Below are positions 23,352 through 34,254 of a DNA stretch of 64,000 bases, in pieces. Below the pieces are notes generated by a model. That model saw only the letters and a list, made by a program, of their open reading frames with translations. It searched no databases and had not been told where the DNA came from. Within the stretch, counting starts at the first letter, position 1, and the number at the start of each line of letters is the position of its first letter. Both the position numbers and the translations under genes were made by a program. Source of the DNA: Tolypeutes matacus (lineage: Eukaryota > Chordata > Mammalia > Cingulata > Chlamyphoridae); NCBI GenBank assembly GCA_026826555.1, contig JAKSZT010054399.1, positions 2,600,781 through 2,664,780 on the forward strand, in the 5' to 3' direction.

Positions 23352-23774
23352 TTAGCCATTCATCTGTTGATTGACCCTTGGTTTGCTTCCATCTTTTGGC
23401 AATTGCAAATAATGCCACCATATACATCGGTGTTCAAAAAACTGTTCCAGTCCCTGCTTTCGATTTCTTTTGGGTGTATACCTAGAAGTGGGATTGCCAA
23501 GCCATATAGTAATTCTACAGTCAAGTTTCTGGGGAACTGCCAAACTTTTCCACAATGGCTGCACCATTTTATATTTCCACCAACAATGAATGAGTGTTCC
23601 TCTTTCTCCACATCCTCTCCAACCCTTGTTATTGTCCATTATTTTAATAATAGCCATTCTAGTGGGTGTGAAATGGAGTCTCAGTGTGTTTTTTATTTGC
23701 ATTTCCCCAACAGCTAATGATGTTGAACATCTTTTCATGTGCTTTTGACCATTTGTATATCGTCTTTTGCCCAT
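23352..23774 (-). pseudogene. Decayed L1 ORF2 C-terminal fragment
   Basis: On the minus strand the translation shows the cysteine-rich C-terminal end of the L1 ORF2 reverse transcriptase polyprotein: '[18 protein letters not shown]' and 'VQPLWKSL', then after a frameshift, in the frame of 23360-23611, '[11 protein letters not shown]'. L1 ORF2 acts with ORF1 protein in cis to copy L1 RNA into the genome. Here the endonuclease and reverse transcriptase domains are missing and the frame is broken, so it cannot be active. Confidence 0.85.
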
Positions 23775-23990
23775 TTTAAAATTGTGTTGTTTGTCTTTTA
23801 GTTGTTGAGTTGCAGGTTTTCTTCATATATTCTAGATCGTAAACCTTTTTCGATATATGGTTTCCAAATATTTTCTCCCATTGTGTAGGTTGTCTTTTTA
23901 CTTTCATGATGAAGTCCTTTGATGCAGAAAAGTTTTAAATTGTGATGAAGTCCCATTTATCTTTTTCTTTCTTTTTTTTCTTTGCATAGC

Positions 23991-24060
23991 ACAGGCGCTA
24001 CAAGGACAGAGCTGTGTATGTGGTAAACGCTTTATAACTATTTAAATGAATGAATAAAGG
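23991..24060 (+). mobile_element. Short L2/MIR-type 3' fragment
   Basis: 'AACTATTTAAATGAATGAAT' after 'GGTAAACGCTTTATAA' recalls the terminal part of ancient L2 elements. Short and uncertain. Confidence 0.35.
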
Positions 24061-24084
24061 GATTTGTGGCCAGTAAGTTATAGT

Positions 24085-24775
24085 TTAAACTCACATACCT
24101 TGAGGCAAGAGAACTAATGGAATTTCCATTTTCATCTATCAGATGGGCAAAGACCAAAAACTTTAATAATCTACTGTGTTGGAGAGGGTATGGGAAAACC
24201 ATCTCTAACATTGCTGCAAAAATAATCTATGTAGGGCAATTTGGGAGTATCTATCAAAAATGCATGTGCACATGGCCTTTGACCCAGCAATTCTGCTTCT
24301 AGGAATTTATCCTATAGATATATTACCATGTGCAAAATGACATTATGTACAAAGATATTCACTGCGGCATCATTTACAGTAGCACAAATTTAGAAATAAT
24401 CTAATTGTCCAACAGTAGGGAACTTGTTAAATAAATGATGGTGAATCCTCATGTATTATTTTTAGCCATAAAGAAGGATGAGGATACTCCTTCTATACCA
24501 TTATGGGATGATTTCCACGAAGTATTGATAAATGGAAACAATCAAGGTACACAAGATTGAGTAAGTAGTGCTATCATTTGAAAAAGAGAGAGAAATAAAT
24601 GTATTTTCTGGTAATGCTTGTTTCTGAAAATAGACACTAGAAGCTGATAACATTGTTTGCTTCTGTGAGGGGGAACCAAATGGTTGTGAGGGACAAGGTT
24701 AGTTGGGAGACTTTGCTATATACCATTCACACCTCTCGAATTTTAATTGCGGATGTTTAATTAAATTAAAAAGTA
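24085..24775 (+). mobile_element. Old L1 3' end, sense
   Basis: 'TTTGACCCAGCAATTCTGCT', 'AGGAATTTATCCTATAGATA', 'TTCACTGCGGCATCATTTAC', 'CCAACAGTAGGGAACTTGTT', 'AAATAAATGATGGTGAATCC' and 'AGCCATAAAGAAGGATGAGG' follow the order of the ORF2 end and 3'UTR of old mammalian L1 elements. The 3' end is near 'ATTGCGGATGTTTAATTAAA'. It is heavily diverged and older than the antisense L1 at 22563-23990. Confidence 0.8.
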
Positions 24776-24939
24776 TATTTACACATACTTGTTTTTAATT
24801 CAAAGGAAACATATTTAGATATTGAAAGGAAATCTGGCATTAGTTTCCTTAGATAACAATCTTAAAAGGATGATGCTGGAAGCACGGAAGGATGCCGTGT
24901 AAAAGGGCTAATTGATTTGTATGGCTTAGGAGTAGCATG

Positions 24940-25105
24940 CGGGTTCTGAGGCAAGCTACTCATATTCCAACGCTGCCCCTTCCTGGGTGCTGGGAGACTG
25001 TGGGCAAGTCACCTCTGTTAGCTTCACTTTTCTCTTCAAATGTGGGATAATATTGGGGCCAGCTCATGGGATTGCTGTGAAGGTCAAATGAAGGAATGCA
25101 TGCAT
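24940..25105 (+). mobile_element. MIR SINE
   Basis: 'ACTGTGGGCAAGTCACCT' core, 'TTCTCTTCAAATGTGGGATA' and 'CTCATGGGATTGCTGTGAAGG' match the MIR order of core and 3' part. Ancient copy. Confidence 0.7.
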
Positions 25106-25744
25106 GCCCTTCATAAGGCAGGTCTCCCACGGGATCTTGTCTCCACTGGGAGTCACAGTCACGTTAACAGAGAAGCTCAGCCAAGAGTAATTCAAGAGCT
25201 TACTGTAGTTTCTTAAGAAAATGCCAAGAGGGTAGCATTTGCATGAGAAGTAGCTACACATAAAAAAAAAAAAAAAAAAATCTCTGCCCTCTCTCACTTT
25301 GCCTTACTTGGAAACTTTCTTTAAGTCGCTCTCATCTCTCAGCTATAACCATTCATTCTTACTCTACCATGCTTTCTTGGAGCTAAGCTTTTTTTTTTTT
25401 TTTTTTTTCCCCTTTGCCCTGGACCTTCTCCCTTTCAAATATAAGTCTCCTAGCATTTCAGGTTTACAGTATTCCACTTCCCAAATCCTTCATCTGTGGA
25501 TTAAGGACTATGAACCGAGGCTATGGGGAAAAGCCAAGTGAACCAAGTTGGAATTCTACTAGTGGACGTAAGGATGGACAGATGAAGAGATGGGGGAAAA
25601 AAAGAGGCTTTTACTTATTTTATAGCAATAATTTTCCCCCACATGTAAAGAACTTACAACATTGCTTGGCATATTGTAAGCACTCAAAAAATCTTAGCTA
25701 TTAATATTATCATCATCTATATTATGGTATTCTAGGCACTCTCC
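25106..25744. other. Unassigned; MIR tail and homopolymers
   Basis: Contains an A18 run at 25263-25280, a T18 run at 25389-25407 and a MIR-type 3' tail at 25655-25710 ('ATTGCTTGGCATATTGTAAG', 'CTCAAAAAATCTTAGCTATT'). Open frames through the homopolymers have no recognisable domain. Confidence 0.45.
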
Positions 25745-25955
25745 CAGGACCCGATAGTAATAATCACAGCTCTTCTAGCACTTTACATGTGTTAACTCAT
25801 GTTAAGCTTCACAGCACCACGAGGACGTGGCCCTTTTATAATGCCCATTTTACAGATGAGGAAAGAGGTATAGAGAGACCTAGAAACTTGGCTGGAGTTC
25901 CAAAGGTGGGAAGTGCAAGATCCAGGGTGTGAATTCAAGCAGTCTGACTTTAGTT
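25745..25955 (-). mobile_element. MIR SINE, antisense
   Basis: 'CATTTTACAGATGAGGAAAG', 'GAGAGACCTAGAAACTTG' and 'GGTGTGAATTCAAGCAGTCT' are complement of the MIR core and head. 'TTACATGTGTTAACTCATG' matches the complementary 3' part. Confidence 0.8.
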
Positions 25956-28900
25956 CCCATCTAAATCCCAGCGCAGGATCGCCTCGAATTCAGGTTTTCT
26001 ATTTTATTGTGATTATCTGGGATCTAGCCAATCTGATCTTTCTATGCTGGAAGTTTGCTGAGAGTTTTCTTCTGCCAGTTTCCGTAACCCTCAGTGGTCC
26101 CAAATGAGATACGTGGATATGTGAGTAAACTGTAAACTGTGGGCCTCTTCATATTCATGGGATGACAACTGCTGCTCCATTTTTGCATTAGCTCTTTGGG
26201 TGCCAGAAGTTTCTCATTATAGACCAGAGAAAGTCACTTGCCTCAGAGTGAATTCTTAATGAGTGTATTTGATGGTTCTCTCCATTGCCTCCCCAATTGC
26301 CTATCTCCTAAGGAAATGAATATCCGTGTTAACCAGATAAATCAAATGCTTTTACAGAATCAGCTGAACATTCTAGGGGTATGTACTAGAATATTTGTTT
26401 CACTGATTCCTTGATATCAGGCTGTCCTGGTGCTGAATCCATCAATTCAGTGGCATTCAGGAATTCAGGGGGAGGGGAGATCCTACCCAGAATAAAAAGT
26501 CTTGATTTAGCTTTTGGTTTCATGTGAGGATTATTATGCGCAGAGTGAAACAGTTTTCAAATCTGCACTTTGCTGAGGGAGAAAAGTGTCCCCCAAATTC
26601 CAAAAAGCTTCCACCTGCCTATCAAGAGTAAACCTTAGAGGTCTGAGCACAGAGTGTGAAATAAGCCGTGTTGTAGAGAACAGGGAATGGGACCTTAGGA
26701 AAGTTCCAGTGCTTGTGGAAATAGAGAAGAAGAGCTGAGCAGACTGCGGAAGGGAAGAGTTGATGTGTTCTAGGTTCCTCCTCAGGGTTGAAACCTCTTG
26801 GTGAAGGAGGCTGTGTGAGGTGAGGAAGTGACAGGTAGTAAATTCATCCCAGATAAGCAGAGGGGAGTCCAAAGGGAAGGGCCGGACACACACTCCACAG
26901 TCAGAACTCGAAAGGAGATCGCCTCACACGGCACCCTAGGTCCGAGTGGGGACCCCCACGGAGAAGGCGTTAGTCAAAGAAAAGATAACTCTGGCTCCAC
27001 ACTGCTGCTTGTGGTGTGTGTAGGAAACTCAGAAGTTTCCGCCTGGTTCCGTGGAAGTTATGGACTAGAGCTGAGGGCTTAGTTTGTGAGCTTGCTGGGG
27101 GAGGTCACCATGGGGAAGAAAACGTTTTCTTGAAGAACAGGGCATCGCTGGAGTCGGGAATCAAAAGGGAGCCACAGCCAGCCCAGGAGGCACCTGCCAT
27201 GCAGGTGAGGGCTGAGGGAGGGCCCGGTCAGCAGGGTCAAAGGTCGAGGTCACCAGGGGCGATAACTGTGCCATTGCCCTTGCCAGGAGAACAGACTTTG
27301 AGTTATCCTGGACACATCAGCAATGACAGAAGCGAGCATGGAGGGTGAGGCTCGGACTCAGGGAGGAGACACTGCACCCCGGAGGAGAGCGTGAAGCAGA
27401 GGGCCTTCTCCTCCCACCATGGGGAAGCTCCGCTTTCCTCTGCGCCTGGGCAAAGGGTGTGGGCCTTTCCTTGAGAAAGGGGAGACACCTGGCAAGACCG
27501 AGCATTTGCTAGGAGGATTTGGGTTTACCCCAAAGCCACAGGAAACAGAGTTGCTTCTCCAGCATCCACCACAACAAGGTTTCTGAGCAAGTTATAGAAA
27601 TGTGTAAAGTGCATGTTTAGGTGCATGCATATATGTAAACAGTGACCTCGGCACTGCTAGGGGAAAGACAAACAGACATTATCTGGACTACTAAACCCCG
27701 AGGGGCAGCTCACCGTTGTGGCGAGAGCTCCGGAGGCAGGTTTGTGGTGTAAGGTAGATTAGAAACTAGGGAAGCCCCACAGTAGGGTGGAGAGGCTTGG
27801 CCCTGCTACATGATAGCCAGCCGGGCGTGCGTGTTACTCGATTCACTTACCTAGCAAACTTGGAATTTCTTCTCCATGATTTTCCCAAGCCAAAACTGTG
27901 CCAGGAGGGCAATTGTAACCTAAATCACTCTTCCCTTTTACCACTCTTCCCTCCTACCTTTTGAGGGTCATAATCCATGGTAGGCAAAACCAGGGCAACG
28001 TTGATTTTCTAAGTGGCGCTATCTGTGTCCCTAACAAGGAAGACGTTTCGGTGGGGAGGTGGGTGGGATGGTGGCGGAAGAAGGCCAGTTCAGCCCCCAC
28101 CCTCATCAGGGGAAGAGGTGAATTTGAAAGATGGGTTGTGGCTCACTCCTCTCCTGCAGCTGCTGGTAAGCCGTTTATTCCAAAATATCTGCTTATAAGC
28201 TGCCTCATTTTCTCTCTTCCTTGGACGCCAGTTGCTCTGGTCTCTTAGCACTGTGATAGACACAACTCGACTGAAAACACAATGTGATTTACGATAGACA
28301 TAAATCACAGTGCCAAACAGTACGATTAAATCTCGTCCTTACAGCTGAGGAGTCAAAAGGGGTTGGTAATCATTTTTAATGTTGGATTGTGGTTTTTGCG
28401 TCACAGCTGCACAATTCCGCACCAGCCAGGGCTGATGCAAATGCAGTAGTGAAATTTCCCACCGTGTCCATGTGTCAGTCTAGCAAGGCCCCACCCGGGC
28501 TCCGTACCCTTGGGTGTGAAGATGGCAGATTGTGAGGCTTGGAGAGGGCTCCTGTCGCTGTAGCACTTTTCTCCATAGTGCCCCTTCAGGTTGGGGACCA
28601 CGTGCATAAAACAAGTGTTGGGCTTGTAGGGCGAAGGTGGCACTGGATCAGTTACCTGCCAAGAGGTCATCTTTCCTTGGTACTAGCATTTGTTCCAGAA
28701 GAAGTGACATCTCAAGACACCACTAATTAAAACTTCAGCTGTTTTGTGATCACTCCCTCCCTTCTTTTTTCTTTCTGCATCCCTGTCATCTCAGCAATTA
28801 GTTAAGTGATGCTGAAATGGTGATGCTGCCACTAATTAATTTCTGCTCACATCAATGGAGACCCTTGGATAGAGGGGCATATTACAAAATAAAAAAGACC

Positions 28901-30049
28901 CCAAACGCGAGCATTCCATCTGTCCCTGATGCGCTGGGATTTCCTTTGGTTACATTTTCTTATCACTGTTTACTGGAAGATGGTGGTGGGCTGACAGGCC
29001 TGGAAAATGGAGTCTTGTCTATCTGAATAGACACTGTGTGTGTGTGTGTGTTTCCCATAATGGAATCTAAATCCGATTCCTGAGGGCCAGACAAGACTCT
29101 GCTCTCATTCCTAATTTGTGTGTCGCTTTAATTGAGGGTTTTGTCAGTCGATAGCATTAGCGTGGTCAGTGGGAGGACGAAGCGGGAGCGTCAGATGAGG
29201 TGCTCCTGAGAAGGTGATCTGCTCCACCAGCTCATTTTTACCCCCTGGAGGGTACAAGTCAAATGGCCAAGGATTTCTCAATCCCTGCTGAGCTATGCCT
29301 GAAGCTGAGCTCTATAGATGGCAAGGGGTACAAAAGATGGTGCCAGAGAGGGTCTCTGCATTCCTAAGGAATTAAACCCTGACCCCGAACTAGAACTGCA
29401 AACGAGGTGTCAAATAATTAAGTAATTTGGGATTGGTTGTCTGACACAGGCTACTGAACAGTAAGGATTTAGAGAAAGGCAAAACCTCCTGGAGCCGGAG
29501 TTAGCTGAGGAAGACTGACTAATGTCAACAACGATCTTCGTAACCAAGAGAGAAATTCCATTTATTTGAGAATGAGTATTCTGAGCCATTTTTTTTCTCT
29601 GAGTCTGAACTATTTTTTATGTCCGTATTTACTTTGGAAATAAGTGAATTGGGCACATCGTTTGGCTAAATGGCAGCGAGAGAATATCTAATCTTATATG
29701 CAGAGTGACATATTTAATTACCAAATCTGGGAGAAGTATCATAATATTTTGTGTCTAATTAACACATTTTTTTTTCAGATGTGATGTTTTTAAATGAATA
29801 CTTCTTGGTTACTTCTTTAGCTTTCTTGTAGGTGGGGCAACAGCTAGTAATACTTTTCCCATTTTAAGGATGAAGCTGCCAGCATGAAGTCATTGAGTAC
29901 CGCTAAGCTTCTTGAAAGTGGACCAATGAGCAGACTGTATTTGAAGGAATTTGCTGAACCAGGGAAAAGAAAACTGTTTCCCAAAGGCGAGAAAGCACAG
30001 GATACCATGGTTATTACTGAAACATTATTCTTTCCCCCCTTAATATAGA
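25956..30049. other. 4 kb repeat-poor block, no gene seen
   Basis: No SINE, LTR or LINE recognised, only a (TG)n run at 29035-29051. The 27.0-27.5 and 28.0-28.7 kb parts are GC-richer with short open frames lacking recognisable domains. 28380-28900 and 29520-29830 contain AT-rich, motif-dense sequence, including an exact octamer ATGCAAAT at 28435-28442. An octamer is expected about twice by chance in a window this size. Conservation cannot be judged from one sequence. Confidence 0.4.
29035..29051. repeat. (TG)8 microsatellite
   Basis: Pure TG run. Confidence 0.9.
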
Positions 30050-30298
30050 AATTAATATCTGTTCTTTGTAGAAGATAAAAAAATGTTTAAAGAAGAAATT
30101 AAGAACCAACCGTAATTTCATAATCCAGAGATGATCCCTGTAATAGTATAGTGGATTTCCTTCATTTATACTTAAAAATATATAAAGTATCTCATATTTC
30201 TCTACAATTGGATTGTATTAAATATGCAATTTTGTATTCCACTTTCCTTACTATTGTATCCTAAGTAAAAAGGTAGAAACAGTTCGTGCTCATGCATG
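30050..30298 (-). mobile_element. Old L1 fragment, antisense (left part)
   Basis: 'AACCAACCGTAATTTCATAA', 'CCAGAGATGATCCCTGTAAT', 'GTGGATTTCCTTCATTTATA' and 'CCTTACTATTGTATCCTAAG' are typical of an old antisense L1. The element resumes at 31413 after an insertion. Confidence 0.65.
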
Positions 30299-30538
30299 CC
30301 AGTTCAGCTGTCTTCCTGGCCACATAGTAGGATTACTTTTTTTCACCCATCTTGCATGTAGGTAGAGCTCTGGTCAGTGCTGGCCAATGGGCTGTCAGCA
30401 AATGCGAGACATGTCAGCTCTGGGGTGAAGCATTTAAAGGTCTGTGTGAGCCTCTCCAGGACTCACTTTTCCAGCTACAGCAACTGAGAGGGTCCTATTG
30501 GATTCCAGAGTGGAACGCCTGATAGTTTTGTTACCGGA
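30299..30538 (+). repeat. Ancient interspersed repeat, left part
   Basis: 'AGTGCTGGCCAATGGGCTGT', 'GCGAGACATGTCAGC', 'TTAAAGGTCTGTGTGAG' and 'CAACTGAGAGGGTCCTATTGG' continue beyond the LTR at 31252-31412 ('CTACTGAGATTCTGAGGTTG', 'CAGCATAATCTAGCCTGTCC'). Family not named. It lies within an old L1. Confidence 0.5.
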
Positions 30539-30872
30539 TTTAGTCTAGGTTCTTGACTTATGCTGCAGAAATGAATTTCAGAGCACATAGGGTTATTTAG
30601 ACCAGTAAATTATTAAGGTGGGGAGGGAAGAGAAATGGGAGAAAATAACAGATCACGGGTCCCTGGTAGAGGGTAAGGGGCTGAAGAGTGATAAAGAGGG
30701 CTGGTTTATAGACTACAATTTCCCATTATAGATCATAAATGCCCAGGTTTTACTTGCATGTTGTTCCACACAGGGGGGACACGGCGAGAGCAGGGTGCAG
30801 AAGCCACGAGGGCTGAAAGCAGGGGCAAGAAAGCAGGGAGCAGGAGCAAGGGAGATTTGACCTTTGAACCTG

Positions 30873-30907
<35 letters not shown>

Positions 30908-31251
30908 GGGAGGTCCTGGGGATCGAACCCAGGTCCCTCCATATGGGAAACAGATGCCCAACCATTTGAGCCACATCCATCCCCCATGCGCCTGCTTTTT
31001 AAATCATTAATTATTCTACCCCTTTGCTAATGGCATGGGAGGAGTCCCAGGTGTTTGCTGTTTTGATTGATTACCCCACCCATCAATCCCCCTGGTGGGG
31101 CCAATGATAATGTCCCTGGAGAATATCCAGAGCTTCTCCTGGGAATCTCTGGGAATCTCTTTCTGGGTGGCGGAAATCTTCTTGGGAGTACCAGTGTCCA
31201 CGCCAGGTTCCAGATCCATCTACTGATTCCCTATTTTACTAGCCTGCTTCA
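30539..31251 (-). mobile_element. Solo ERV LTR (copy A) with 4-bp TSD and nested SINE
   Basis: Edges TGTTACCGG...CTTCA with a 4-bp direct repeat GTTT at 30535-30538 and 31252-31255. A 4-bp TSD suits a gammaretrovirus-like (class I) ERV. Shares 'AGGTTCTTGACTTATG' and 'TGTTTTGATTGATTACCCCA' with the LTR at 1435-2708. Tandem 'GGGAATCTCT' occurs twice at about 31140-31160. No internal viral genes remain, so it is a solo LTR. The orientation is inferred from the shared blocks and the complementary polyadenylation region of copy B. Confidence 0.72.
30880..30990 (-). mobile_element. Short head-only tRNA-derived SINE
   Basis: A long T run (about T34 starting at 30873) then 'ACCGGGAGGTCCTGGGGATC', 'GAACCCAGGTCCCTCCATAT' and 'TTTGAGCCACATCCATCCCC'. 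Only the tRNA-like head plus poly(A). TSD CCTGCTTTTT at 30869-30878 and 30991-31000. Confidence 0.9.
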
Positions 31252-31412
31252 GTTTGGGTCCCTTGTGACTGCATGGAGAGAGCCTCCCCCCATCCCTGCC
31301 TGCCAATCCTTGTTCTGACACGTAAAGCGAGCAAGAAAAACTCTTTTGTGCTAAGCTACTGAGATTCTGAGGTTGTTACTGCAGCATAATCTAGCCTGTC
31401 CCCATTAATACA
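31252..31412 (+). repeat. Ancient interspersed repeat, right part
   Basis: Continuation of 30299-30538 after LTR copy A. Ends near 'CCCCATTAATACAA'. Confidence 0.5.
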
Positions 31413-31880
31413 AGTATTTTATGTCAGGAATGTTCTTTCGGAAACCTGATTGTAATGACTATGATAATTTCCCATTACATACAGATTCTAAATTCTATTT
31501 AGTCATTCCCTTATTAGATATTTGTTTGTTTCACATTTTTGTTTTCTTTTTTAAACAGTACAGCAGCGAGAAATCTCCAGTGTGTAGCTAATCTGTTCTC
31601 ACGAGAAATTCCTGTAAGCGGAACTGTTAGGTCAAAAAGTATGAATGTTTTCAAGGCTCTGGATATATATTAACAAGCTTCTCTCCGGAGACATCATTCT
31701 AGTTTAACTTCCTTTGGCAGCATTATGAGAGTGCCCATTTCAATGTACTGCTACAAAAACCAGGTAGCACAAGCCTAAATACTTTTACCATTTTAAAGGA
31801 AAAATAATGGCCATTTATTTGAATAATAATGAGACTGAACTTTCTTTAAATGCCCTTTTGCCCACATGAGTTGTATGGCT
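31413..31880 (-). mobile_element. Old L1 fragment, antisense (right part)
   Basis: 'AGAAATTCCTGTAAGCGGAA', 'CTGTTAGGTCAAAAAGTATG', 'TTTTCAAGGCTCTGGATATA' and 'GCATTATGAGAGTGCCCATT' are complement of old L1 ORF2. Continues the element at 30050-30298. Confidence 0.7.
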
Positions 31881-31907
31881 TATGGCCTCATCTACTAGAG
31901 GGCAGGG

Positions 31908-31924
31908 GTGTGTGTGTGTGTGTG
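31908..31924. repeat. (GT)8 microsatellite
   Basis: Pure GT run. Confidence 0.9.
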
Positions 31925-32090
31925 GCCTTTTTCTTATTGATTTGTAAATACTCCTACATCCAAACTGTTAAAATTCTTGAATTTTAAGTATTTTGATTTT
32001 TAACAGTCTCAGGGAGAAAAATGGGACAGATTTGCATGAGAATGATGCTCCCTAATGAGAGTTAATTTTAATCTTTCAAAATGGAGGAAG

Positions 32091-32291
32091 AGGGAAGCGG
32101 CTGTGGCTCAATCAGTAGGGCTCCCGTTTACCATATGGGAGGCCCCGGGTTGGGTTCCCGGGGCCTCCTGGTTGGGTTCCCGGGGCCTCCTGGTGAAGGC
32201 AAGCCCTCCCGCACGGCTTGGTTGGCTGACCCAGCGAGCACAAGCAGCAAGGGGGGGATAAATGAATAAATAAATAAAATCTTAAAAAAAA
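32091..32291 (+). mobile_element. SINE (~185 bp class) with duplicated B-box segment
   Basis: Full-length copy with TSD AAAATGGAGGAAG at 32078-32090 and 32292-32304. A 22-bp segment, from GTTGGGTTCC to GGCCTCCTG, is tandemly duplicated at 32149-32170 and 32171-32192. It spans the B-box part of the RNA polymerase III internal promoter. The tail GATAAATGAATAAATAAATA and A12 are intact. Confidence 0.95.
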
Positions 32292-32304
32292 AAAATGGAG
32301 GAAG

Positions 32305-33409
32305 AAGGAGAAAAGTAAGCAACTAAAGGAGACTGCAAAGCCATCCTACAAGGTGGATGAAGAGCAAGGCCTTCCAAGGAACCAAGGAAGGGTGAGTCTC
32401 ACAGCAGCGGGTCACCGTGTCCCCACACACTGACCACACCCCAGCCTATGGGAAAGGTCTAGATTTTACCAGACCTGCCTCACATGCCTCTGTGGAGGAG
32501 AATGTACTTGCAGGGCAGGCTTGGGAATCAGCTCTCTAGTCTAGTGGAGAAGGTGAGACACGAGGTGAAAAGGCACAGGGATGCTGCAGTGGGCAGGTGA
32601 AACAGGAGGGTGCTCAGAAGAGGAGGCCGTCACTTCCACCTGGTGGGACCTTGGCCGTAGGCTGGGCCATGAAAGATGCATCAGAACTGGCTAGGCCGAC
32701 ACAACCTGGTGCCAAGCATGGGGCAGATACTAAGAAATTATTCGCTTCGTATCTGAAATTCCCCTTTAGCTGTGCATCCCGTGTTTGCCACATCTGGCAA
32801 CCCTGCTAGAAGCGGATTGGGGAGTGGGCTCTGGGTGGCCCAGCGCTTTGGCCCCCTTTCCCCATGGAAGGGCACGGCTGGAGCAGAGCCAGATGGGACC
32901 CAGAGAAGGGGTCCTGGTTGCCAGGGTCTGAGGGATGTGATGCTTAGAGATGCGATGAGAATTAAAATAGATAATAAATGTAAAGTGACTCACTAATGGT
33001 GACTATTAATATTGTGACTCTCCTCTGGGTGTGGTGAGTGGGAAATTTCTCTTAGCACCTGAAAATCAGTTGAATAGTCCACAGACTACTCAGAAAAGGA
33101 TGCAAGAAAAATTTTTTTTCATTCATCCGTGGACATCGTATAGAGATGCCTTGTAGAATTCTTTCTACTTTCGTTAACTTGATTTTTTGTTTTTTGGTCA
33201 CAAGCTGCATGGCCAATTAGCTTATACTTGGAAATCCAGGGCTAAGGTTCCCTAATTCCATTGTCTGCCTTCAATTGTTGGGCAATGGTTTCTGCAGCAT
33301 CTTACATTAAAATTCTGGGTTCCCTGAAGGATCTCTGCCAGCTTTTGTTTAATGCAACACCACACATTTAATCTTTCTCCAATTGTTTCATGAGTATCTA
33401 TGGAGTTTG
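32305..33409. other. Unassigned sequence
   Basis: No gene or repeat recognised in this 1.1 kb. Open frames at 32597-32996 lack known domains. Confidence 0.4.
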
Positions 33410-33530
33410 CATTATTCACTCCAGAAGGGCAGGGACCTTGTTTTGTTCTGCATTCCCAAAGCCTTCAGTGCCAAGGCTGACAAGTTGCTGGTATTCCTTG
33501 TTCAATAAATACATGATTGATTAAGCATAT
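33410..33530 (+). mobile_element. L2 3' end
   Basis: 'AGAAGGGCAGGGACCTTGTT', 'GCATTCCCAAAGCC', 'GTATTCCTTGTTCAATAAAT' and 'ACATGATTGA' match the ancient L2 3' end order. Confidence 0.65.
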
Positions 33531-33639
33531 CGCCAAAGGAGCTAGGTTGTCTCCTTGAGAGCCCTGCTTGTCTTATAAACACAGGTACTAAGTGTGTGGA
33601 ATTCAGAGAATGGATGTCTGAGATTTTTAAAGTACCCAC

Positions 33640-33800
33640 AGTGAAGTATTAATTCTTATTAATTATTGAGTGTGATCTCGGTTTTAGGCACTGAGCAAGG
33701 TCCTGGGATACAAAGATAAACAGCCCCTGCCTTCAAGGAGCTGATAGTCAAAAGGGGAGAAGAAAATCCAGATAACTAAATTACAGTAAAATCATGCTAT
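33640..33800. repeat. Ancient repeat-like sequence
   Basis: 'GGTTTTAGGCACTGAGCAAG', 'CTGGGATACAAAGATAAACA' and 'TGCCTTCAAGGAGCTGATAG' follow a common ancient mammalian repeat pattern. The class is not assigned. Confidence 0.45.
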
Positions 33801-34237
33801 GACCAAGGAATGGGTAAAGTAAGACAAAGATTGGAGAAGGCTGGGCTGGCTAAAAACACATGTGCATCCCAGGTGGGCTAATAATTTTACATTCTTCAAC
33901 CTGGTATTCTTTAAATATCTGCTCAACATGTTCTTAGTATAGGTGTAAAGAAAAAAGATTGTCCATTCATAAAAATTGTTTGCCTTTTCTTATTGAAACT
34001 AAGGAACTTATGATAGACACTGAATGTACTGGAATGTTTAACCTTTTCAGAATGGCAATTTTTGAAACCGAGCTTTGGGGATAGCATATTAAGGTGTTTA
34101 AAATCATGATAACAGAAACCACATATTTCCAGTAAATAGCGCCCTGCCATGCATTATTTGGTTTCAAAGTTCTTTGCAGATTGCAATTAAGACTTCAGGC
34201 AACTCTCTCAGAAATGGTCCGAGGTTAGGTTCAAGGC
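33801..34237. other. Unassigned sequence
   Basis: No gene or repeat recognised. Minus-strand open frames near 33923-34167 have no known domain. Confidence 0.4.
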
Positions 34238-34254
34238 AAAAATACTTCTGAGAG

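Larger units (their letters stand above)
22563..23990 (-). mobile_element. 5'-truncated L1 LINE, antisense, with nested SINE
   Basis: The longest LINE copy in the window, about 1.4 kb including a 186-bp SINE. From left it reads as the complement of the L1 3'UTR ('TTTATTAAAGAAGTAGGTTT', 'CAGAGTTCCCATATACCTGC', 'CTATTAACACTTGACATTAG'), then 'TTTTTGTGTCTGACTAATTT'-type text near 23240, then the ORF2 end (23340-23780), then further ORF2 sequence to 'AATTGTGATGAAGTCCCATT' near 23955. The copy is interrupted by stop codons and frameshifts. Confidence 0.87.

Noticed and set aside
28435..28442. Exact octamer ATGCAAAT as a regulatory site
   Set aside because: An 8-bp word is expected about twice by chance in a 64-kb window on both strands, so it is not evidence on its own.
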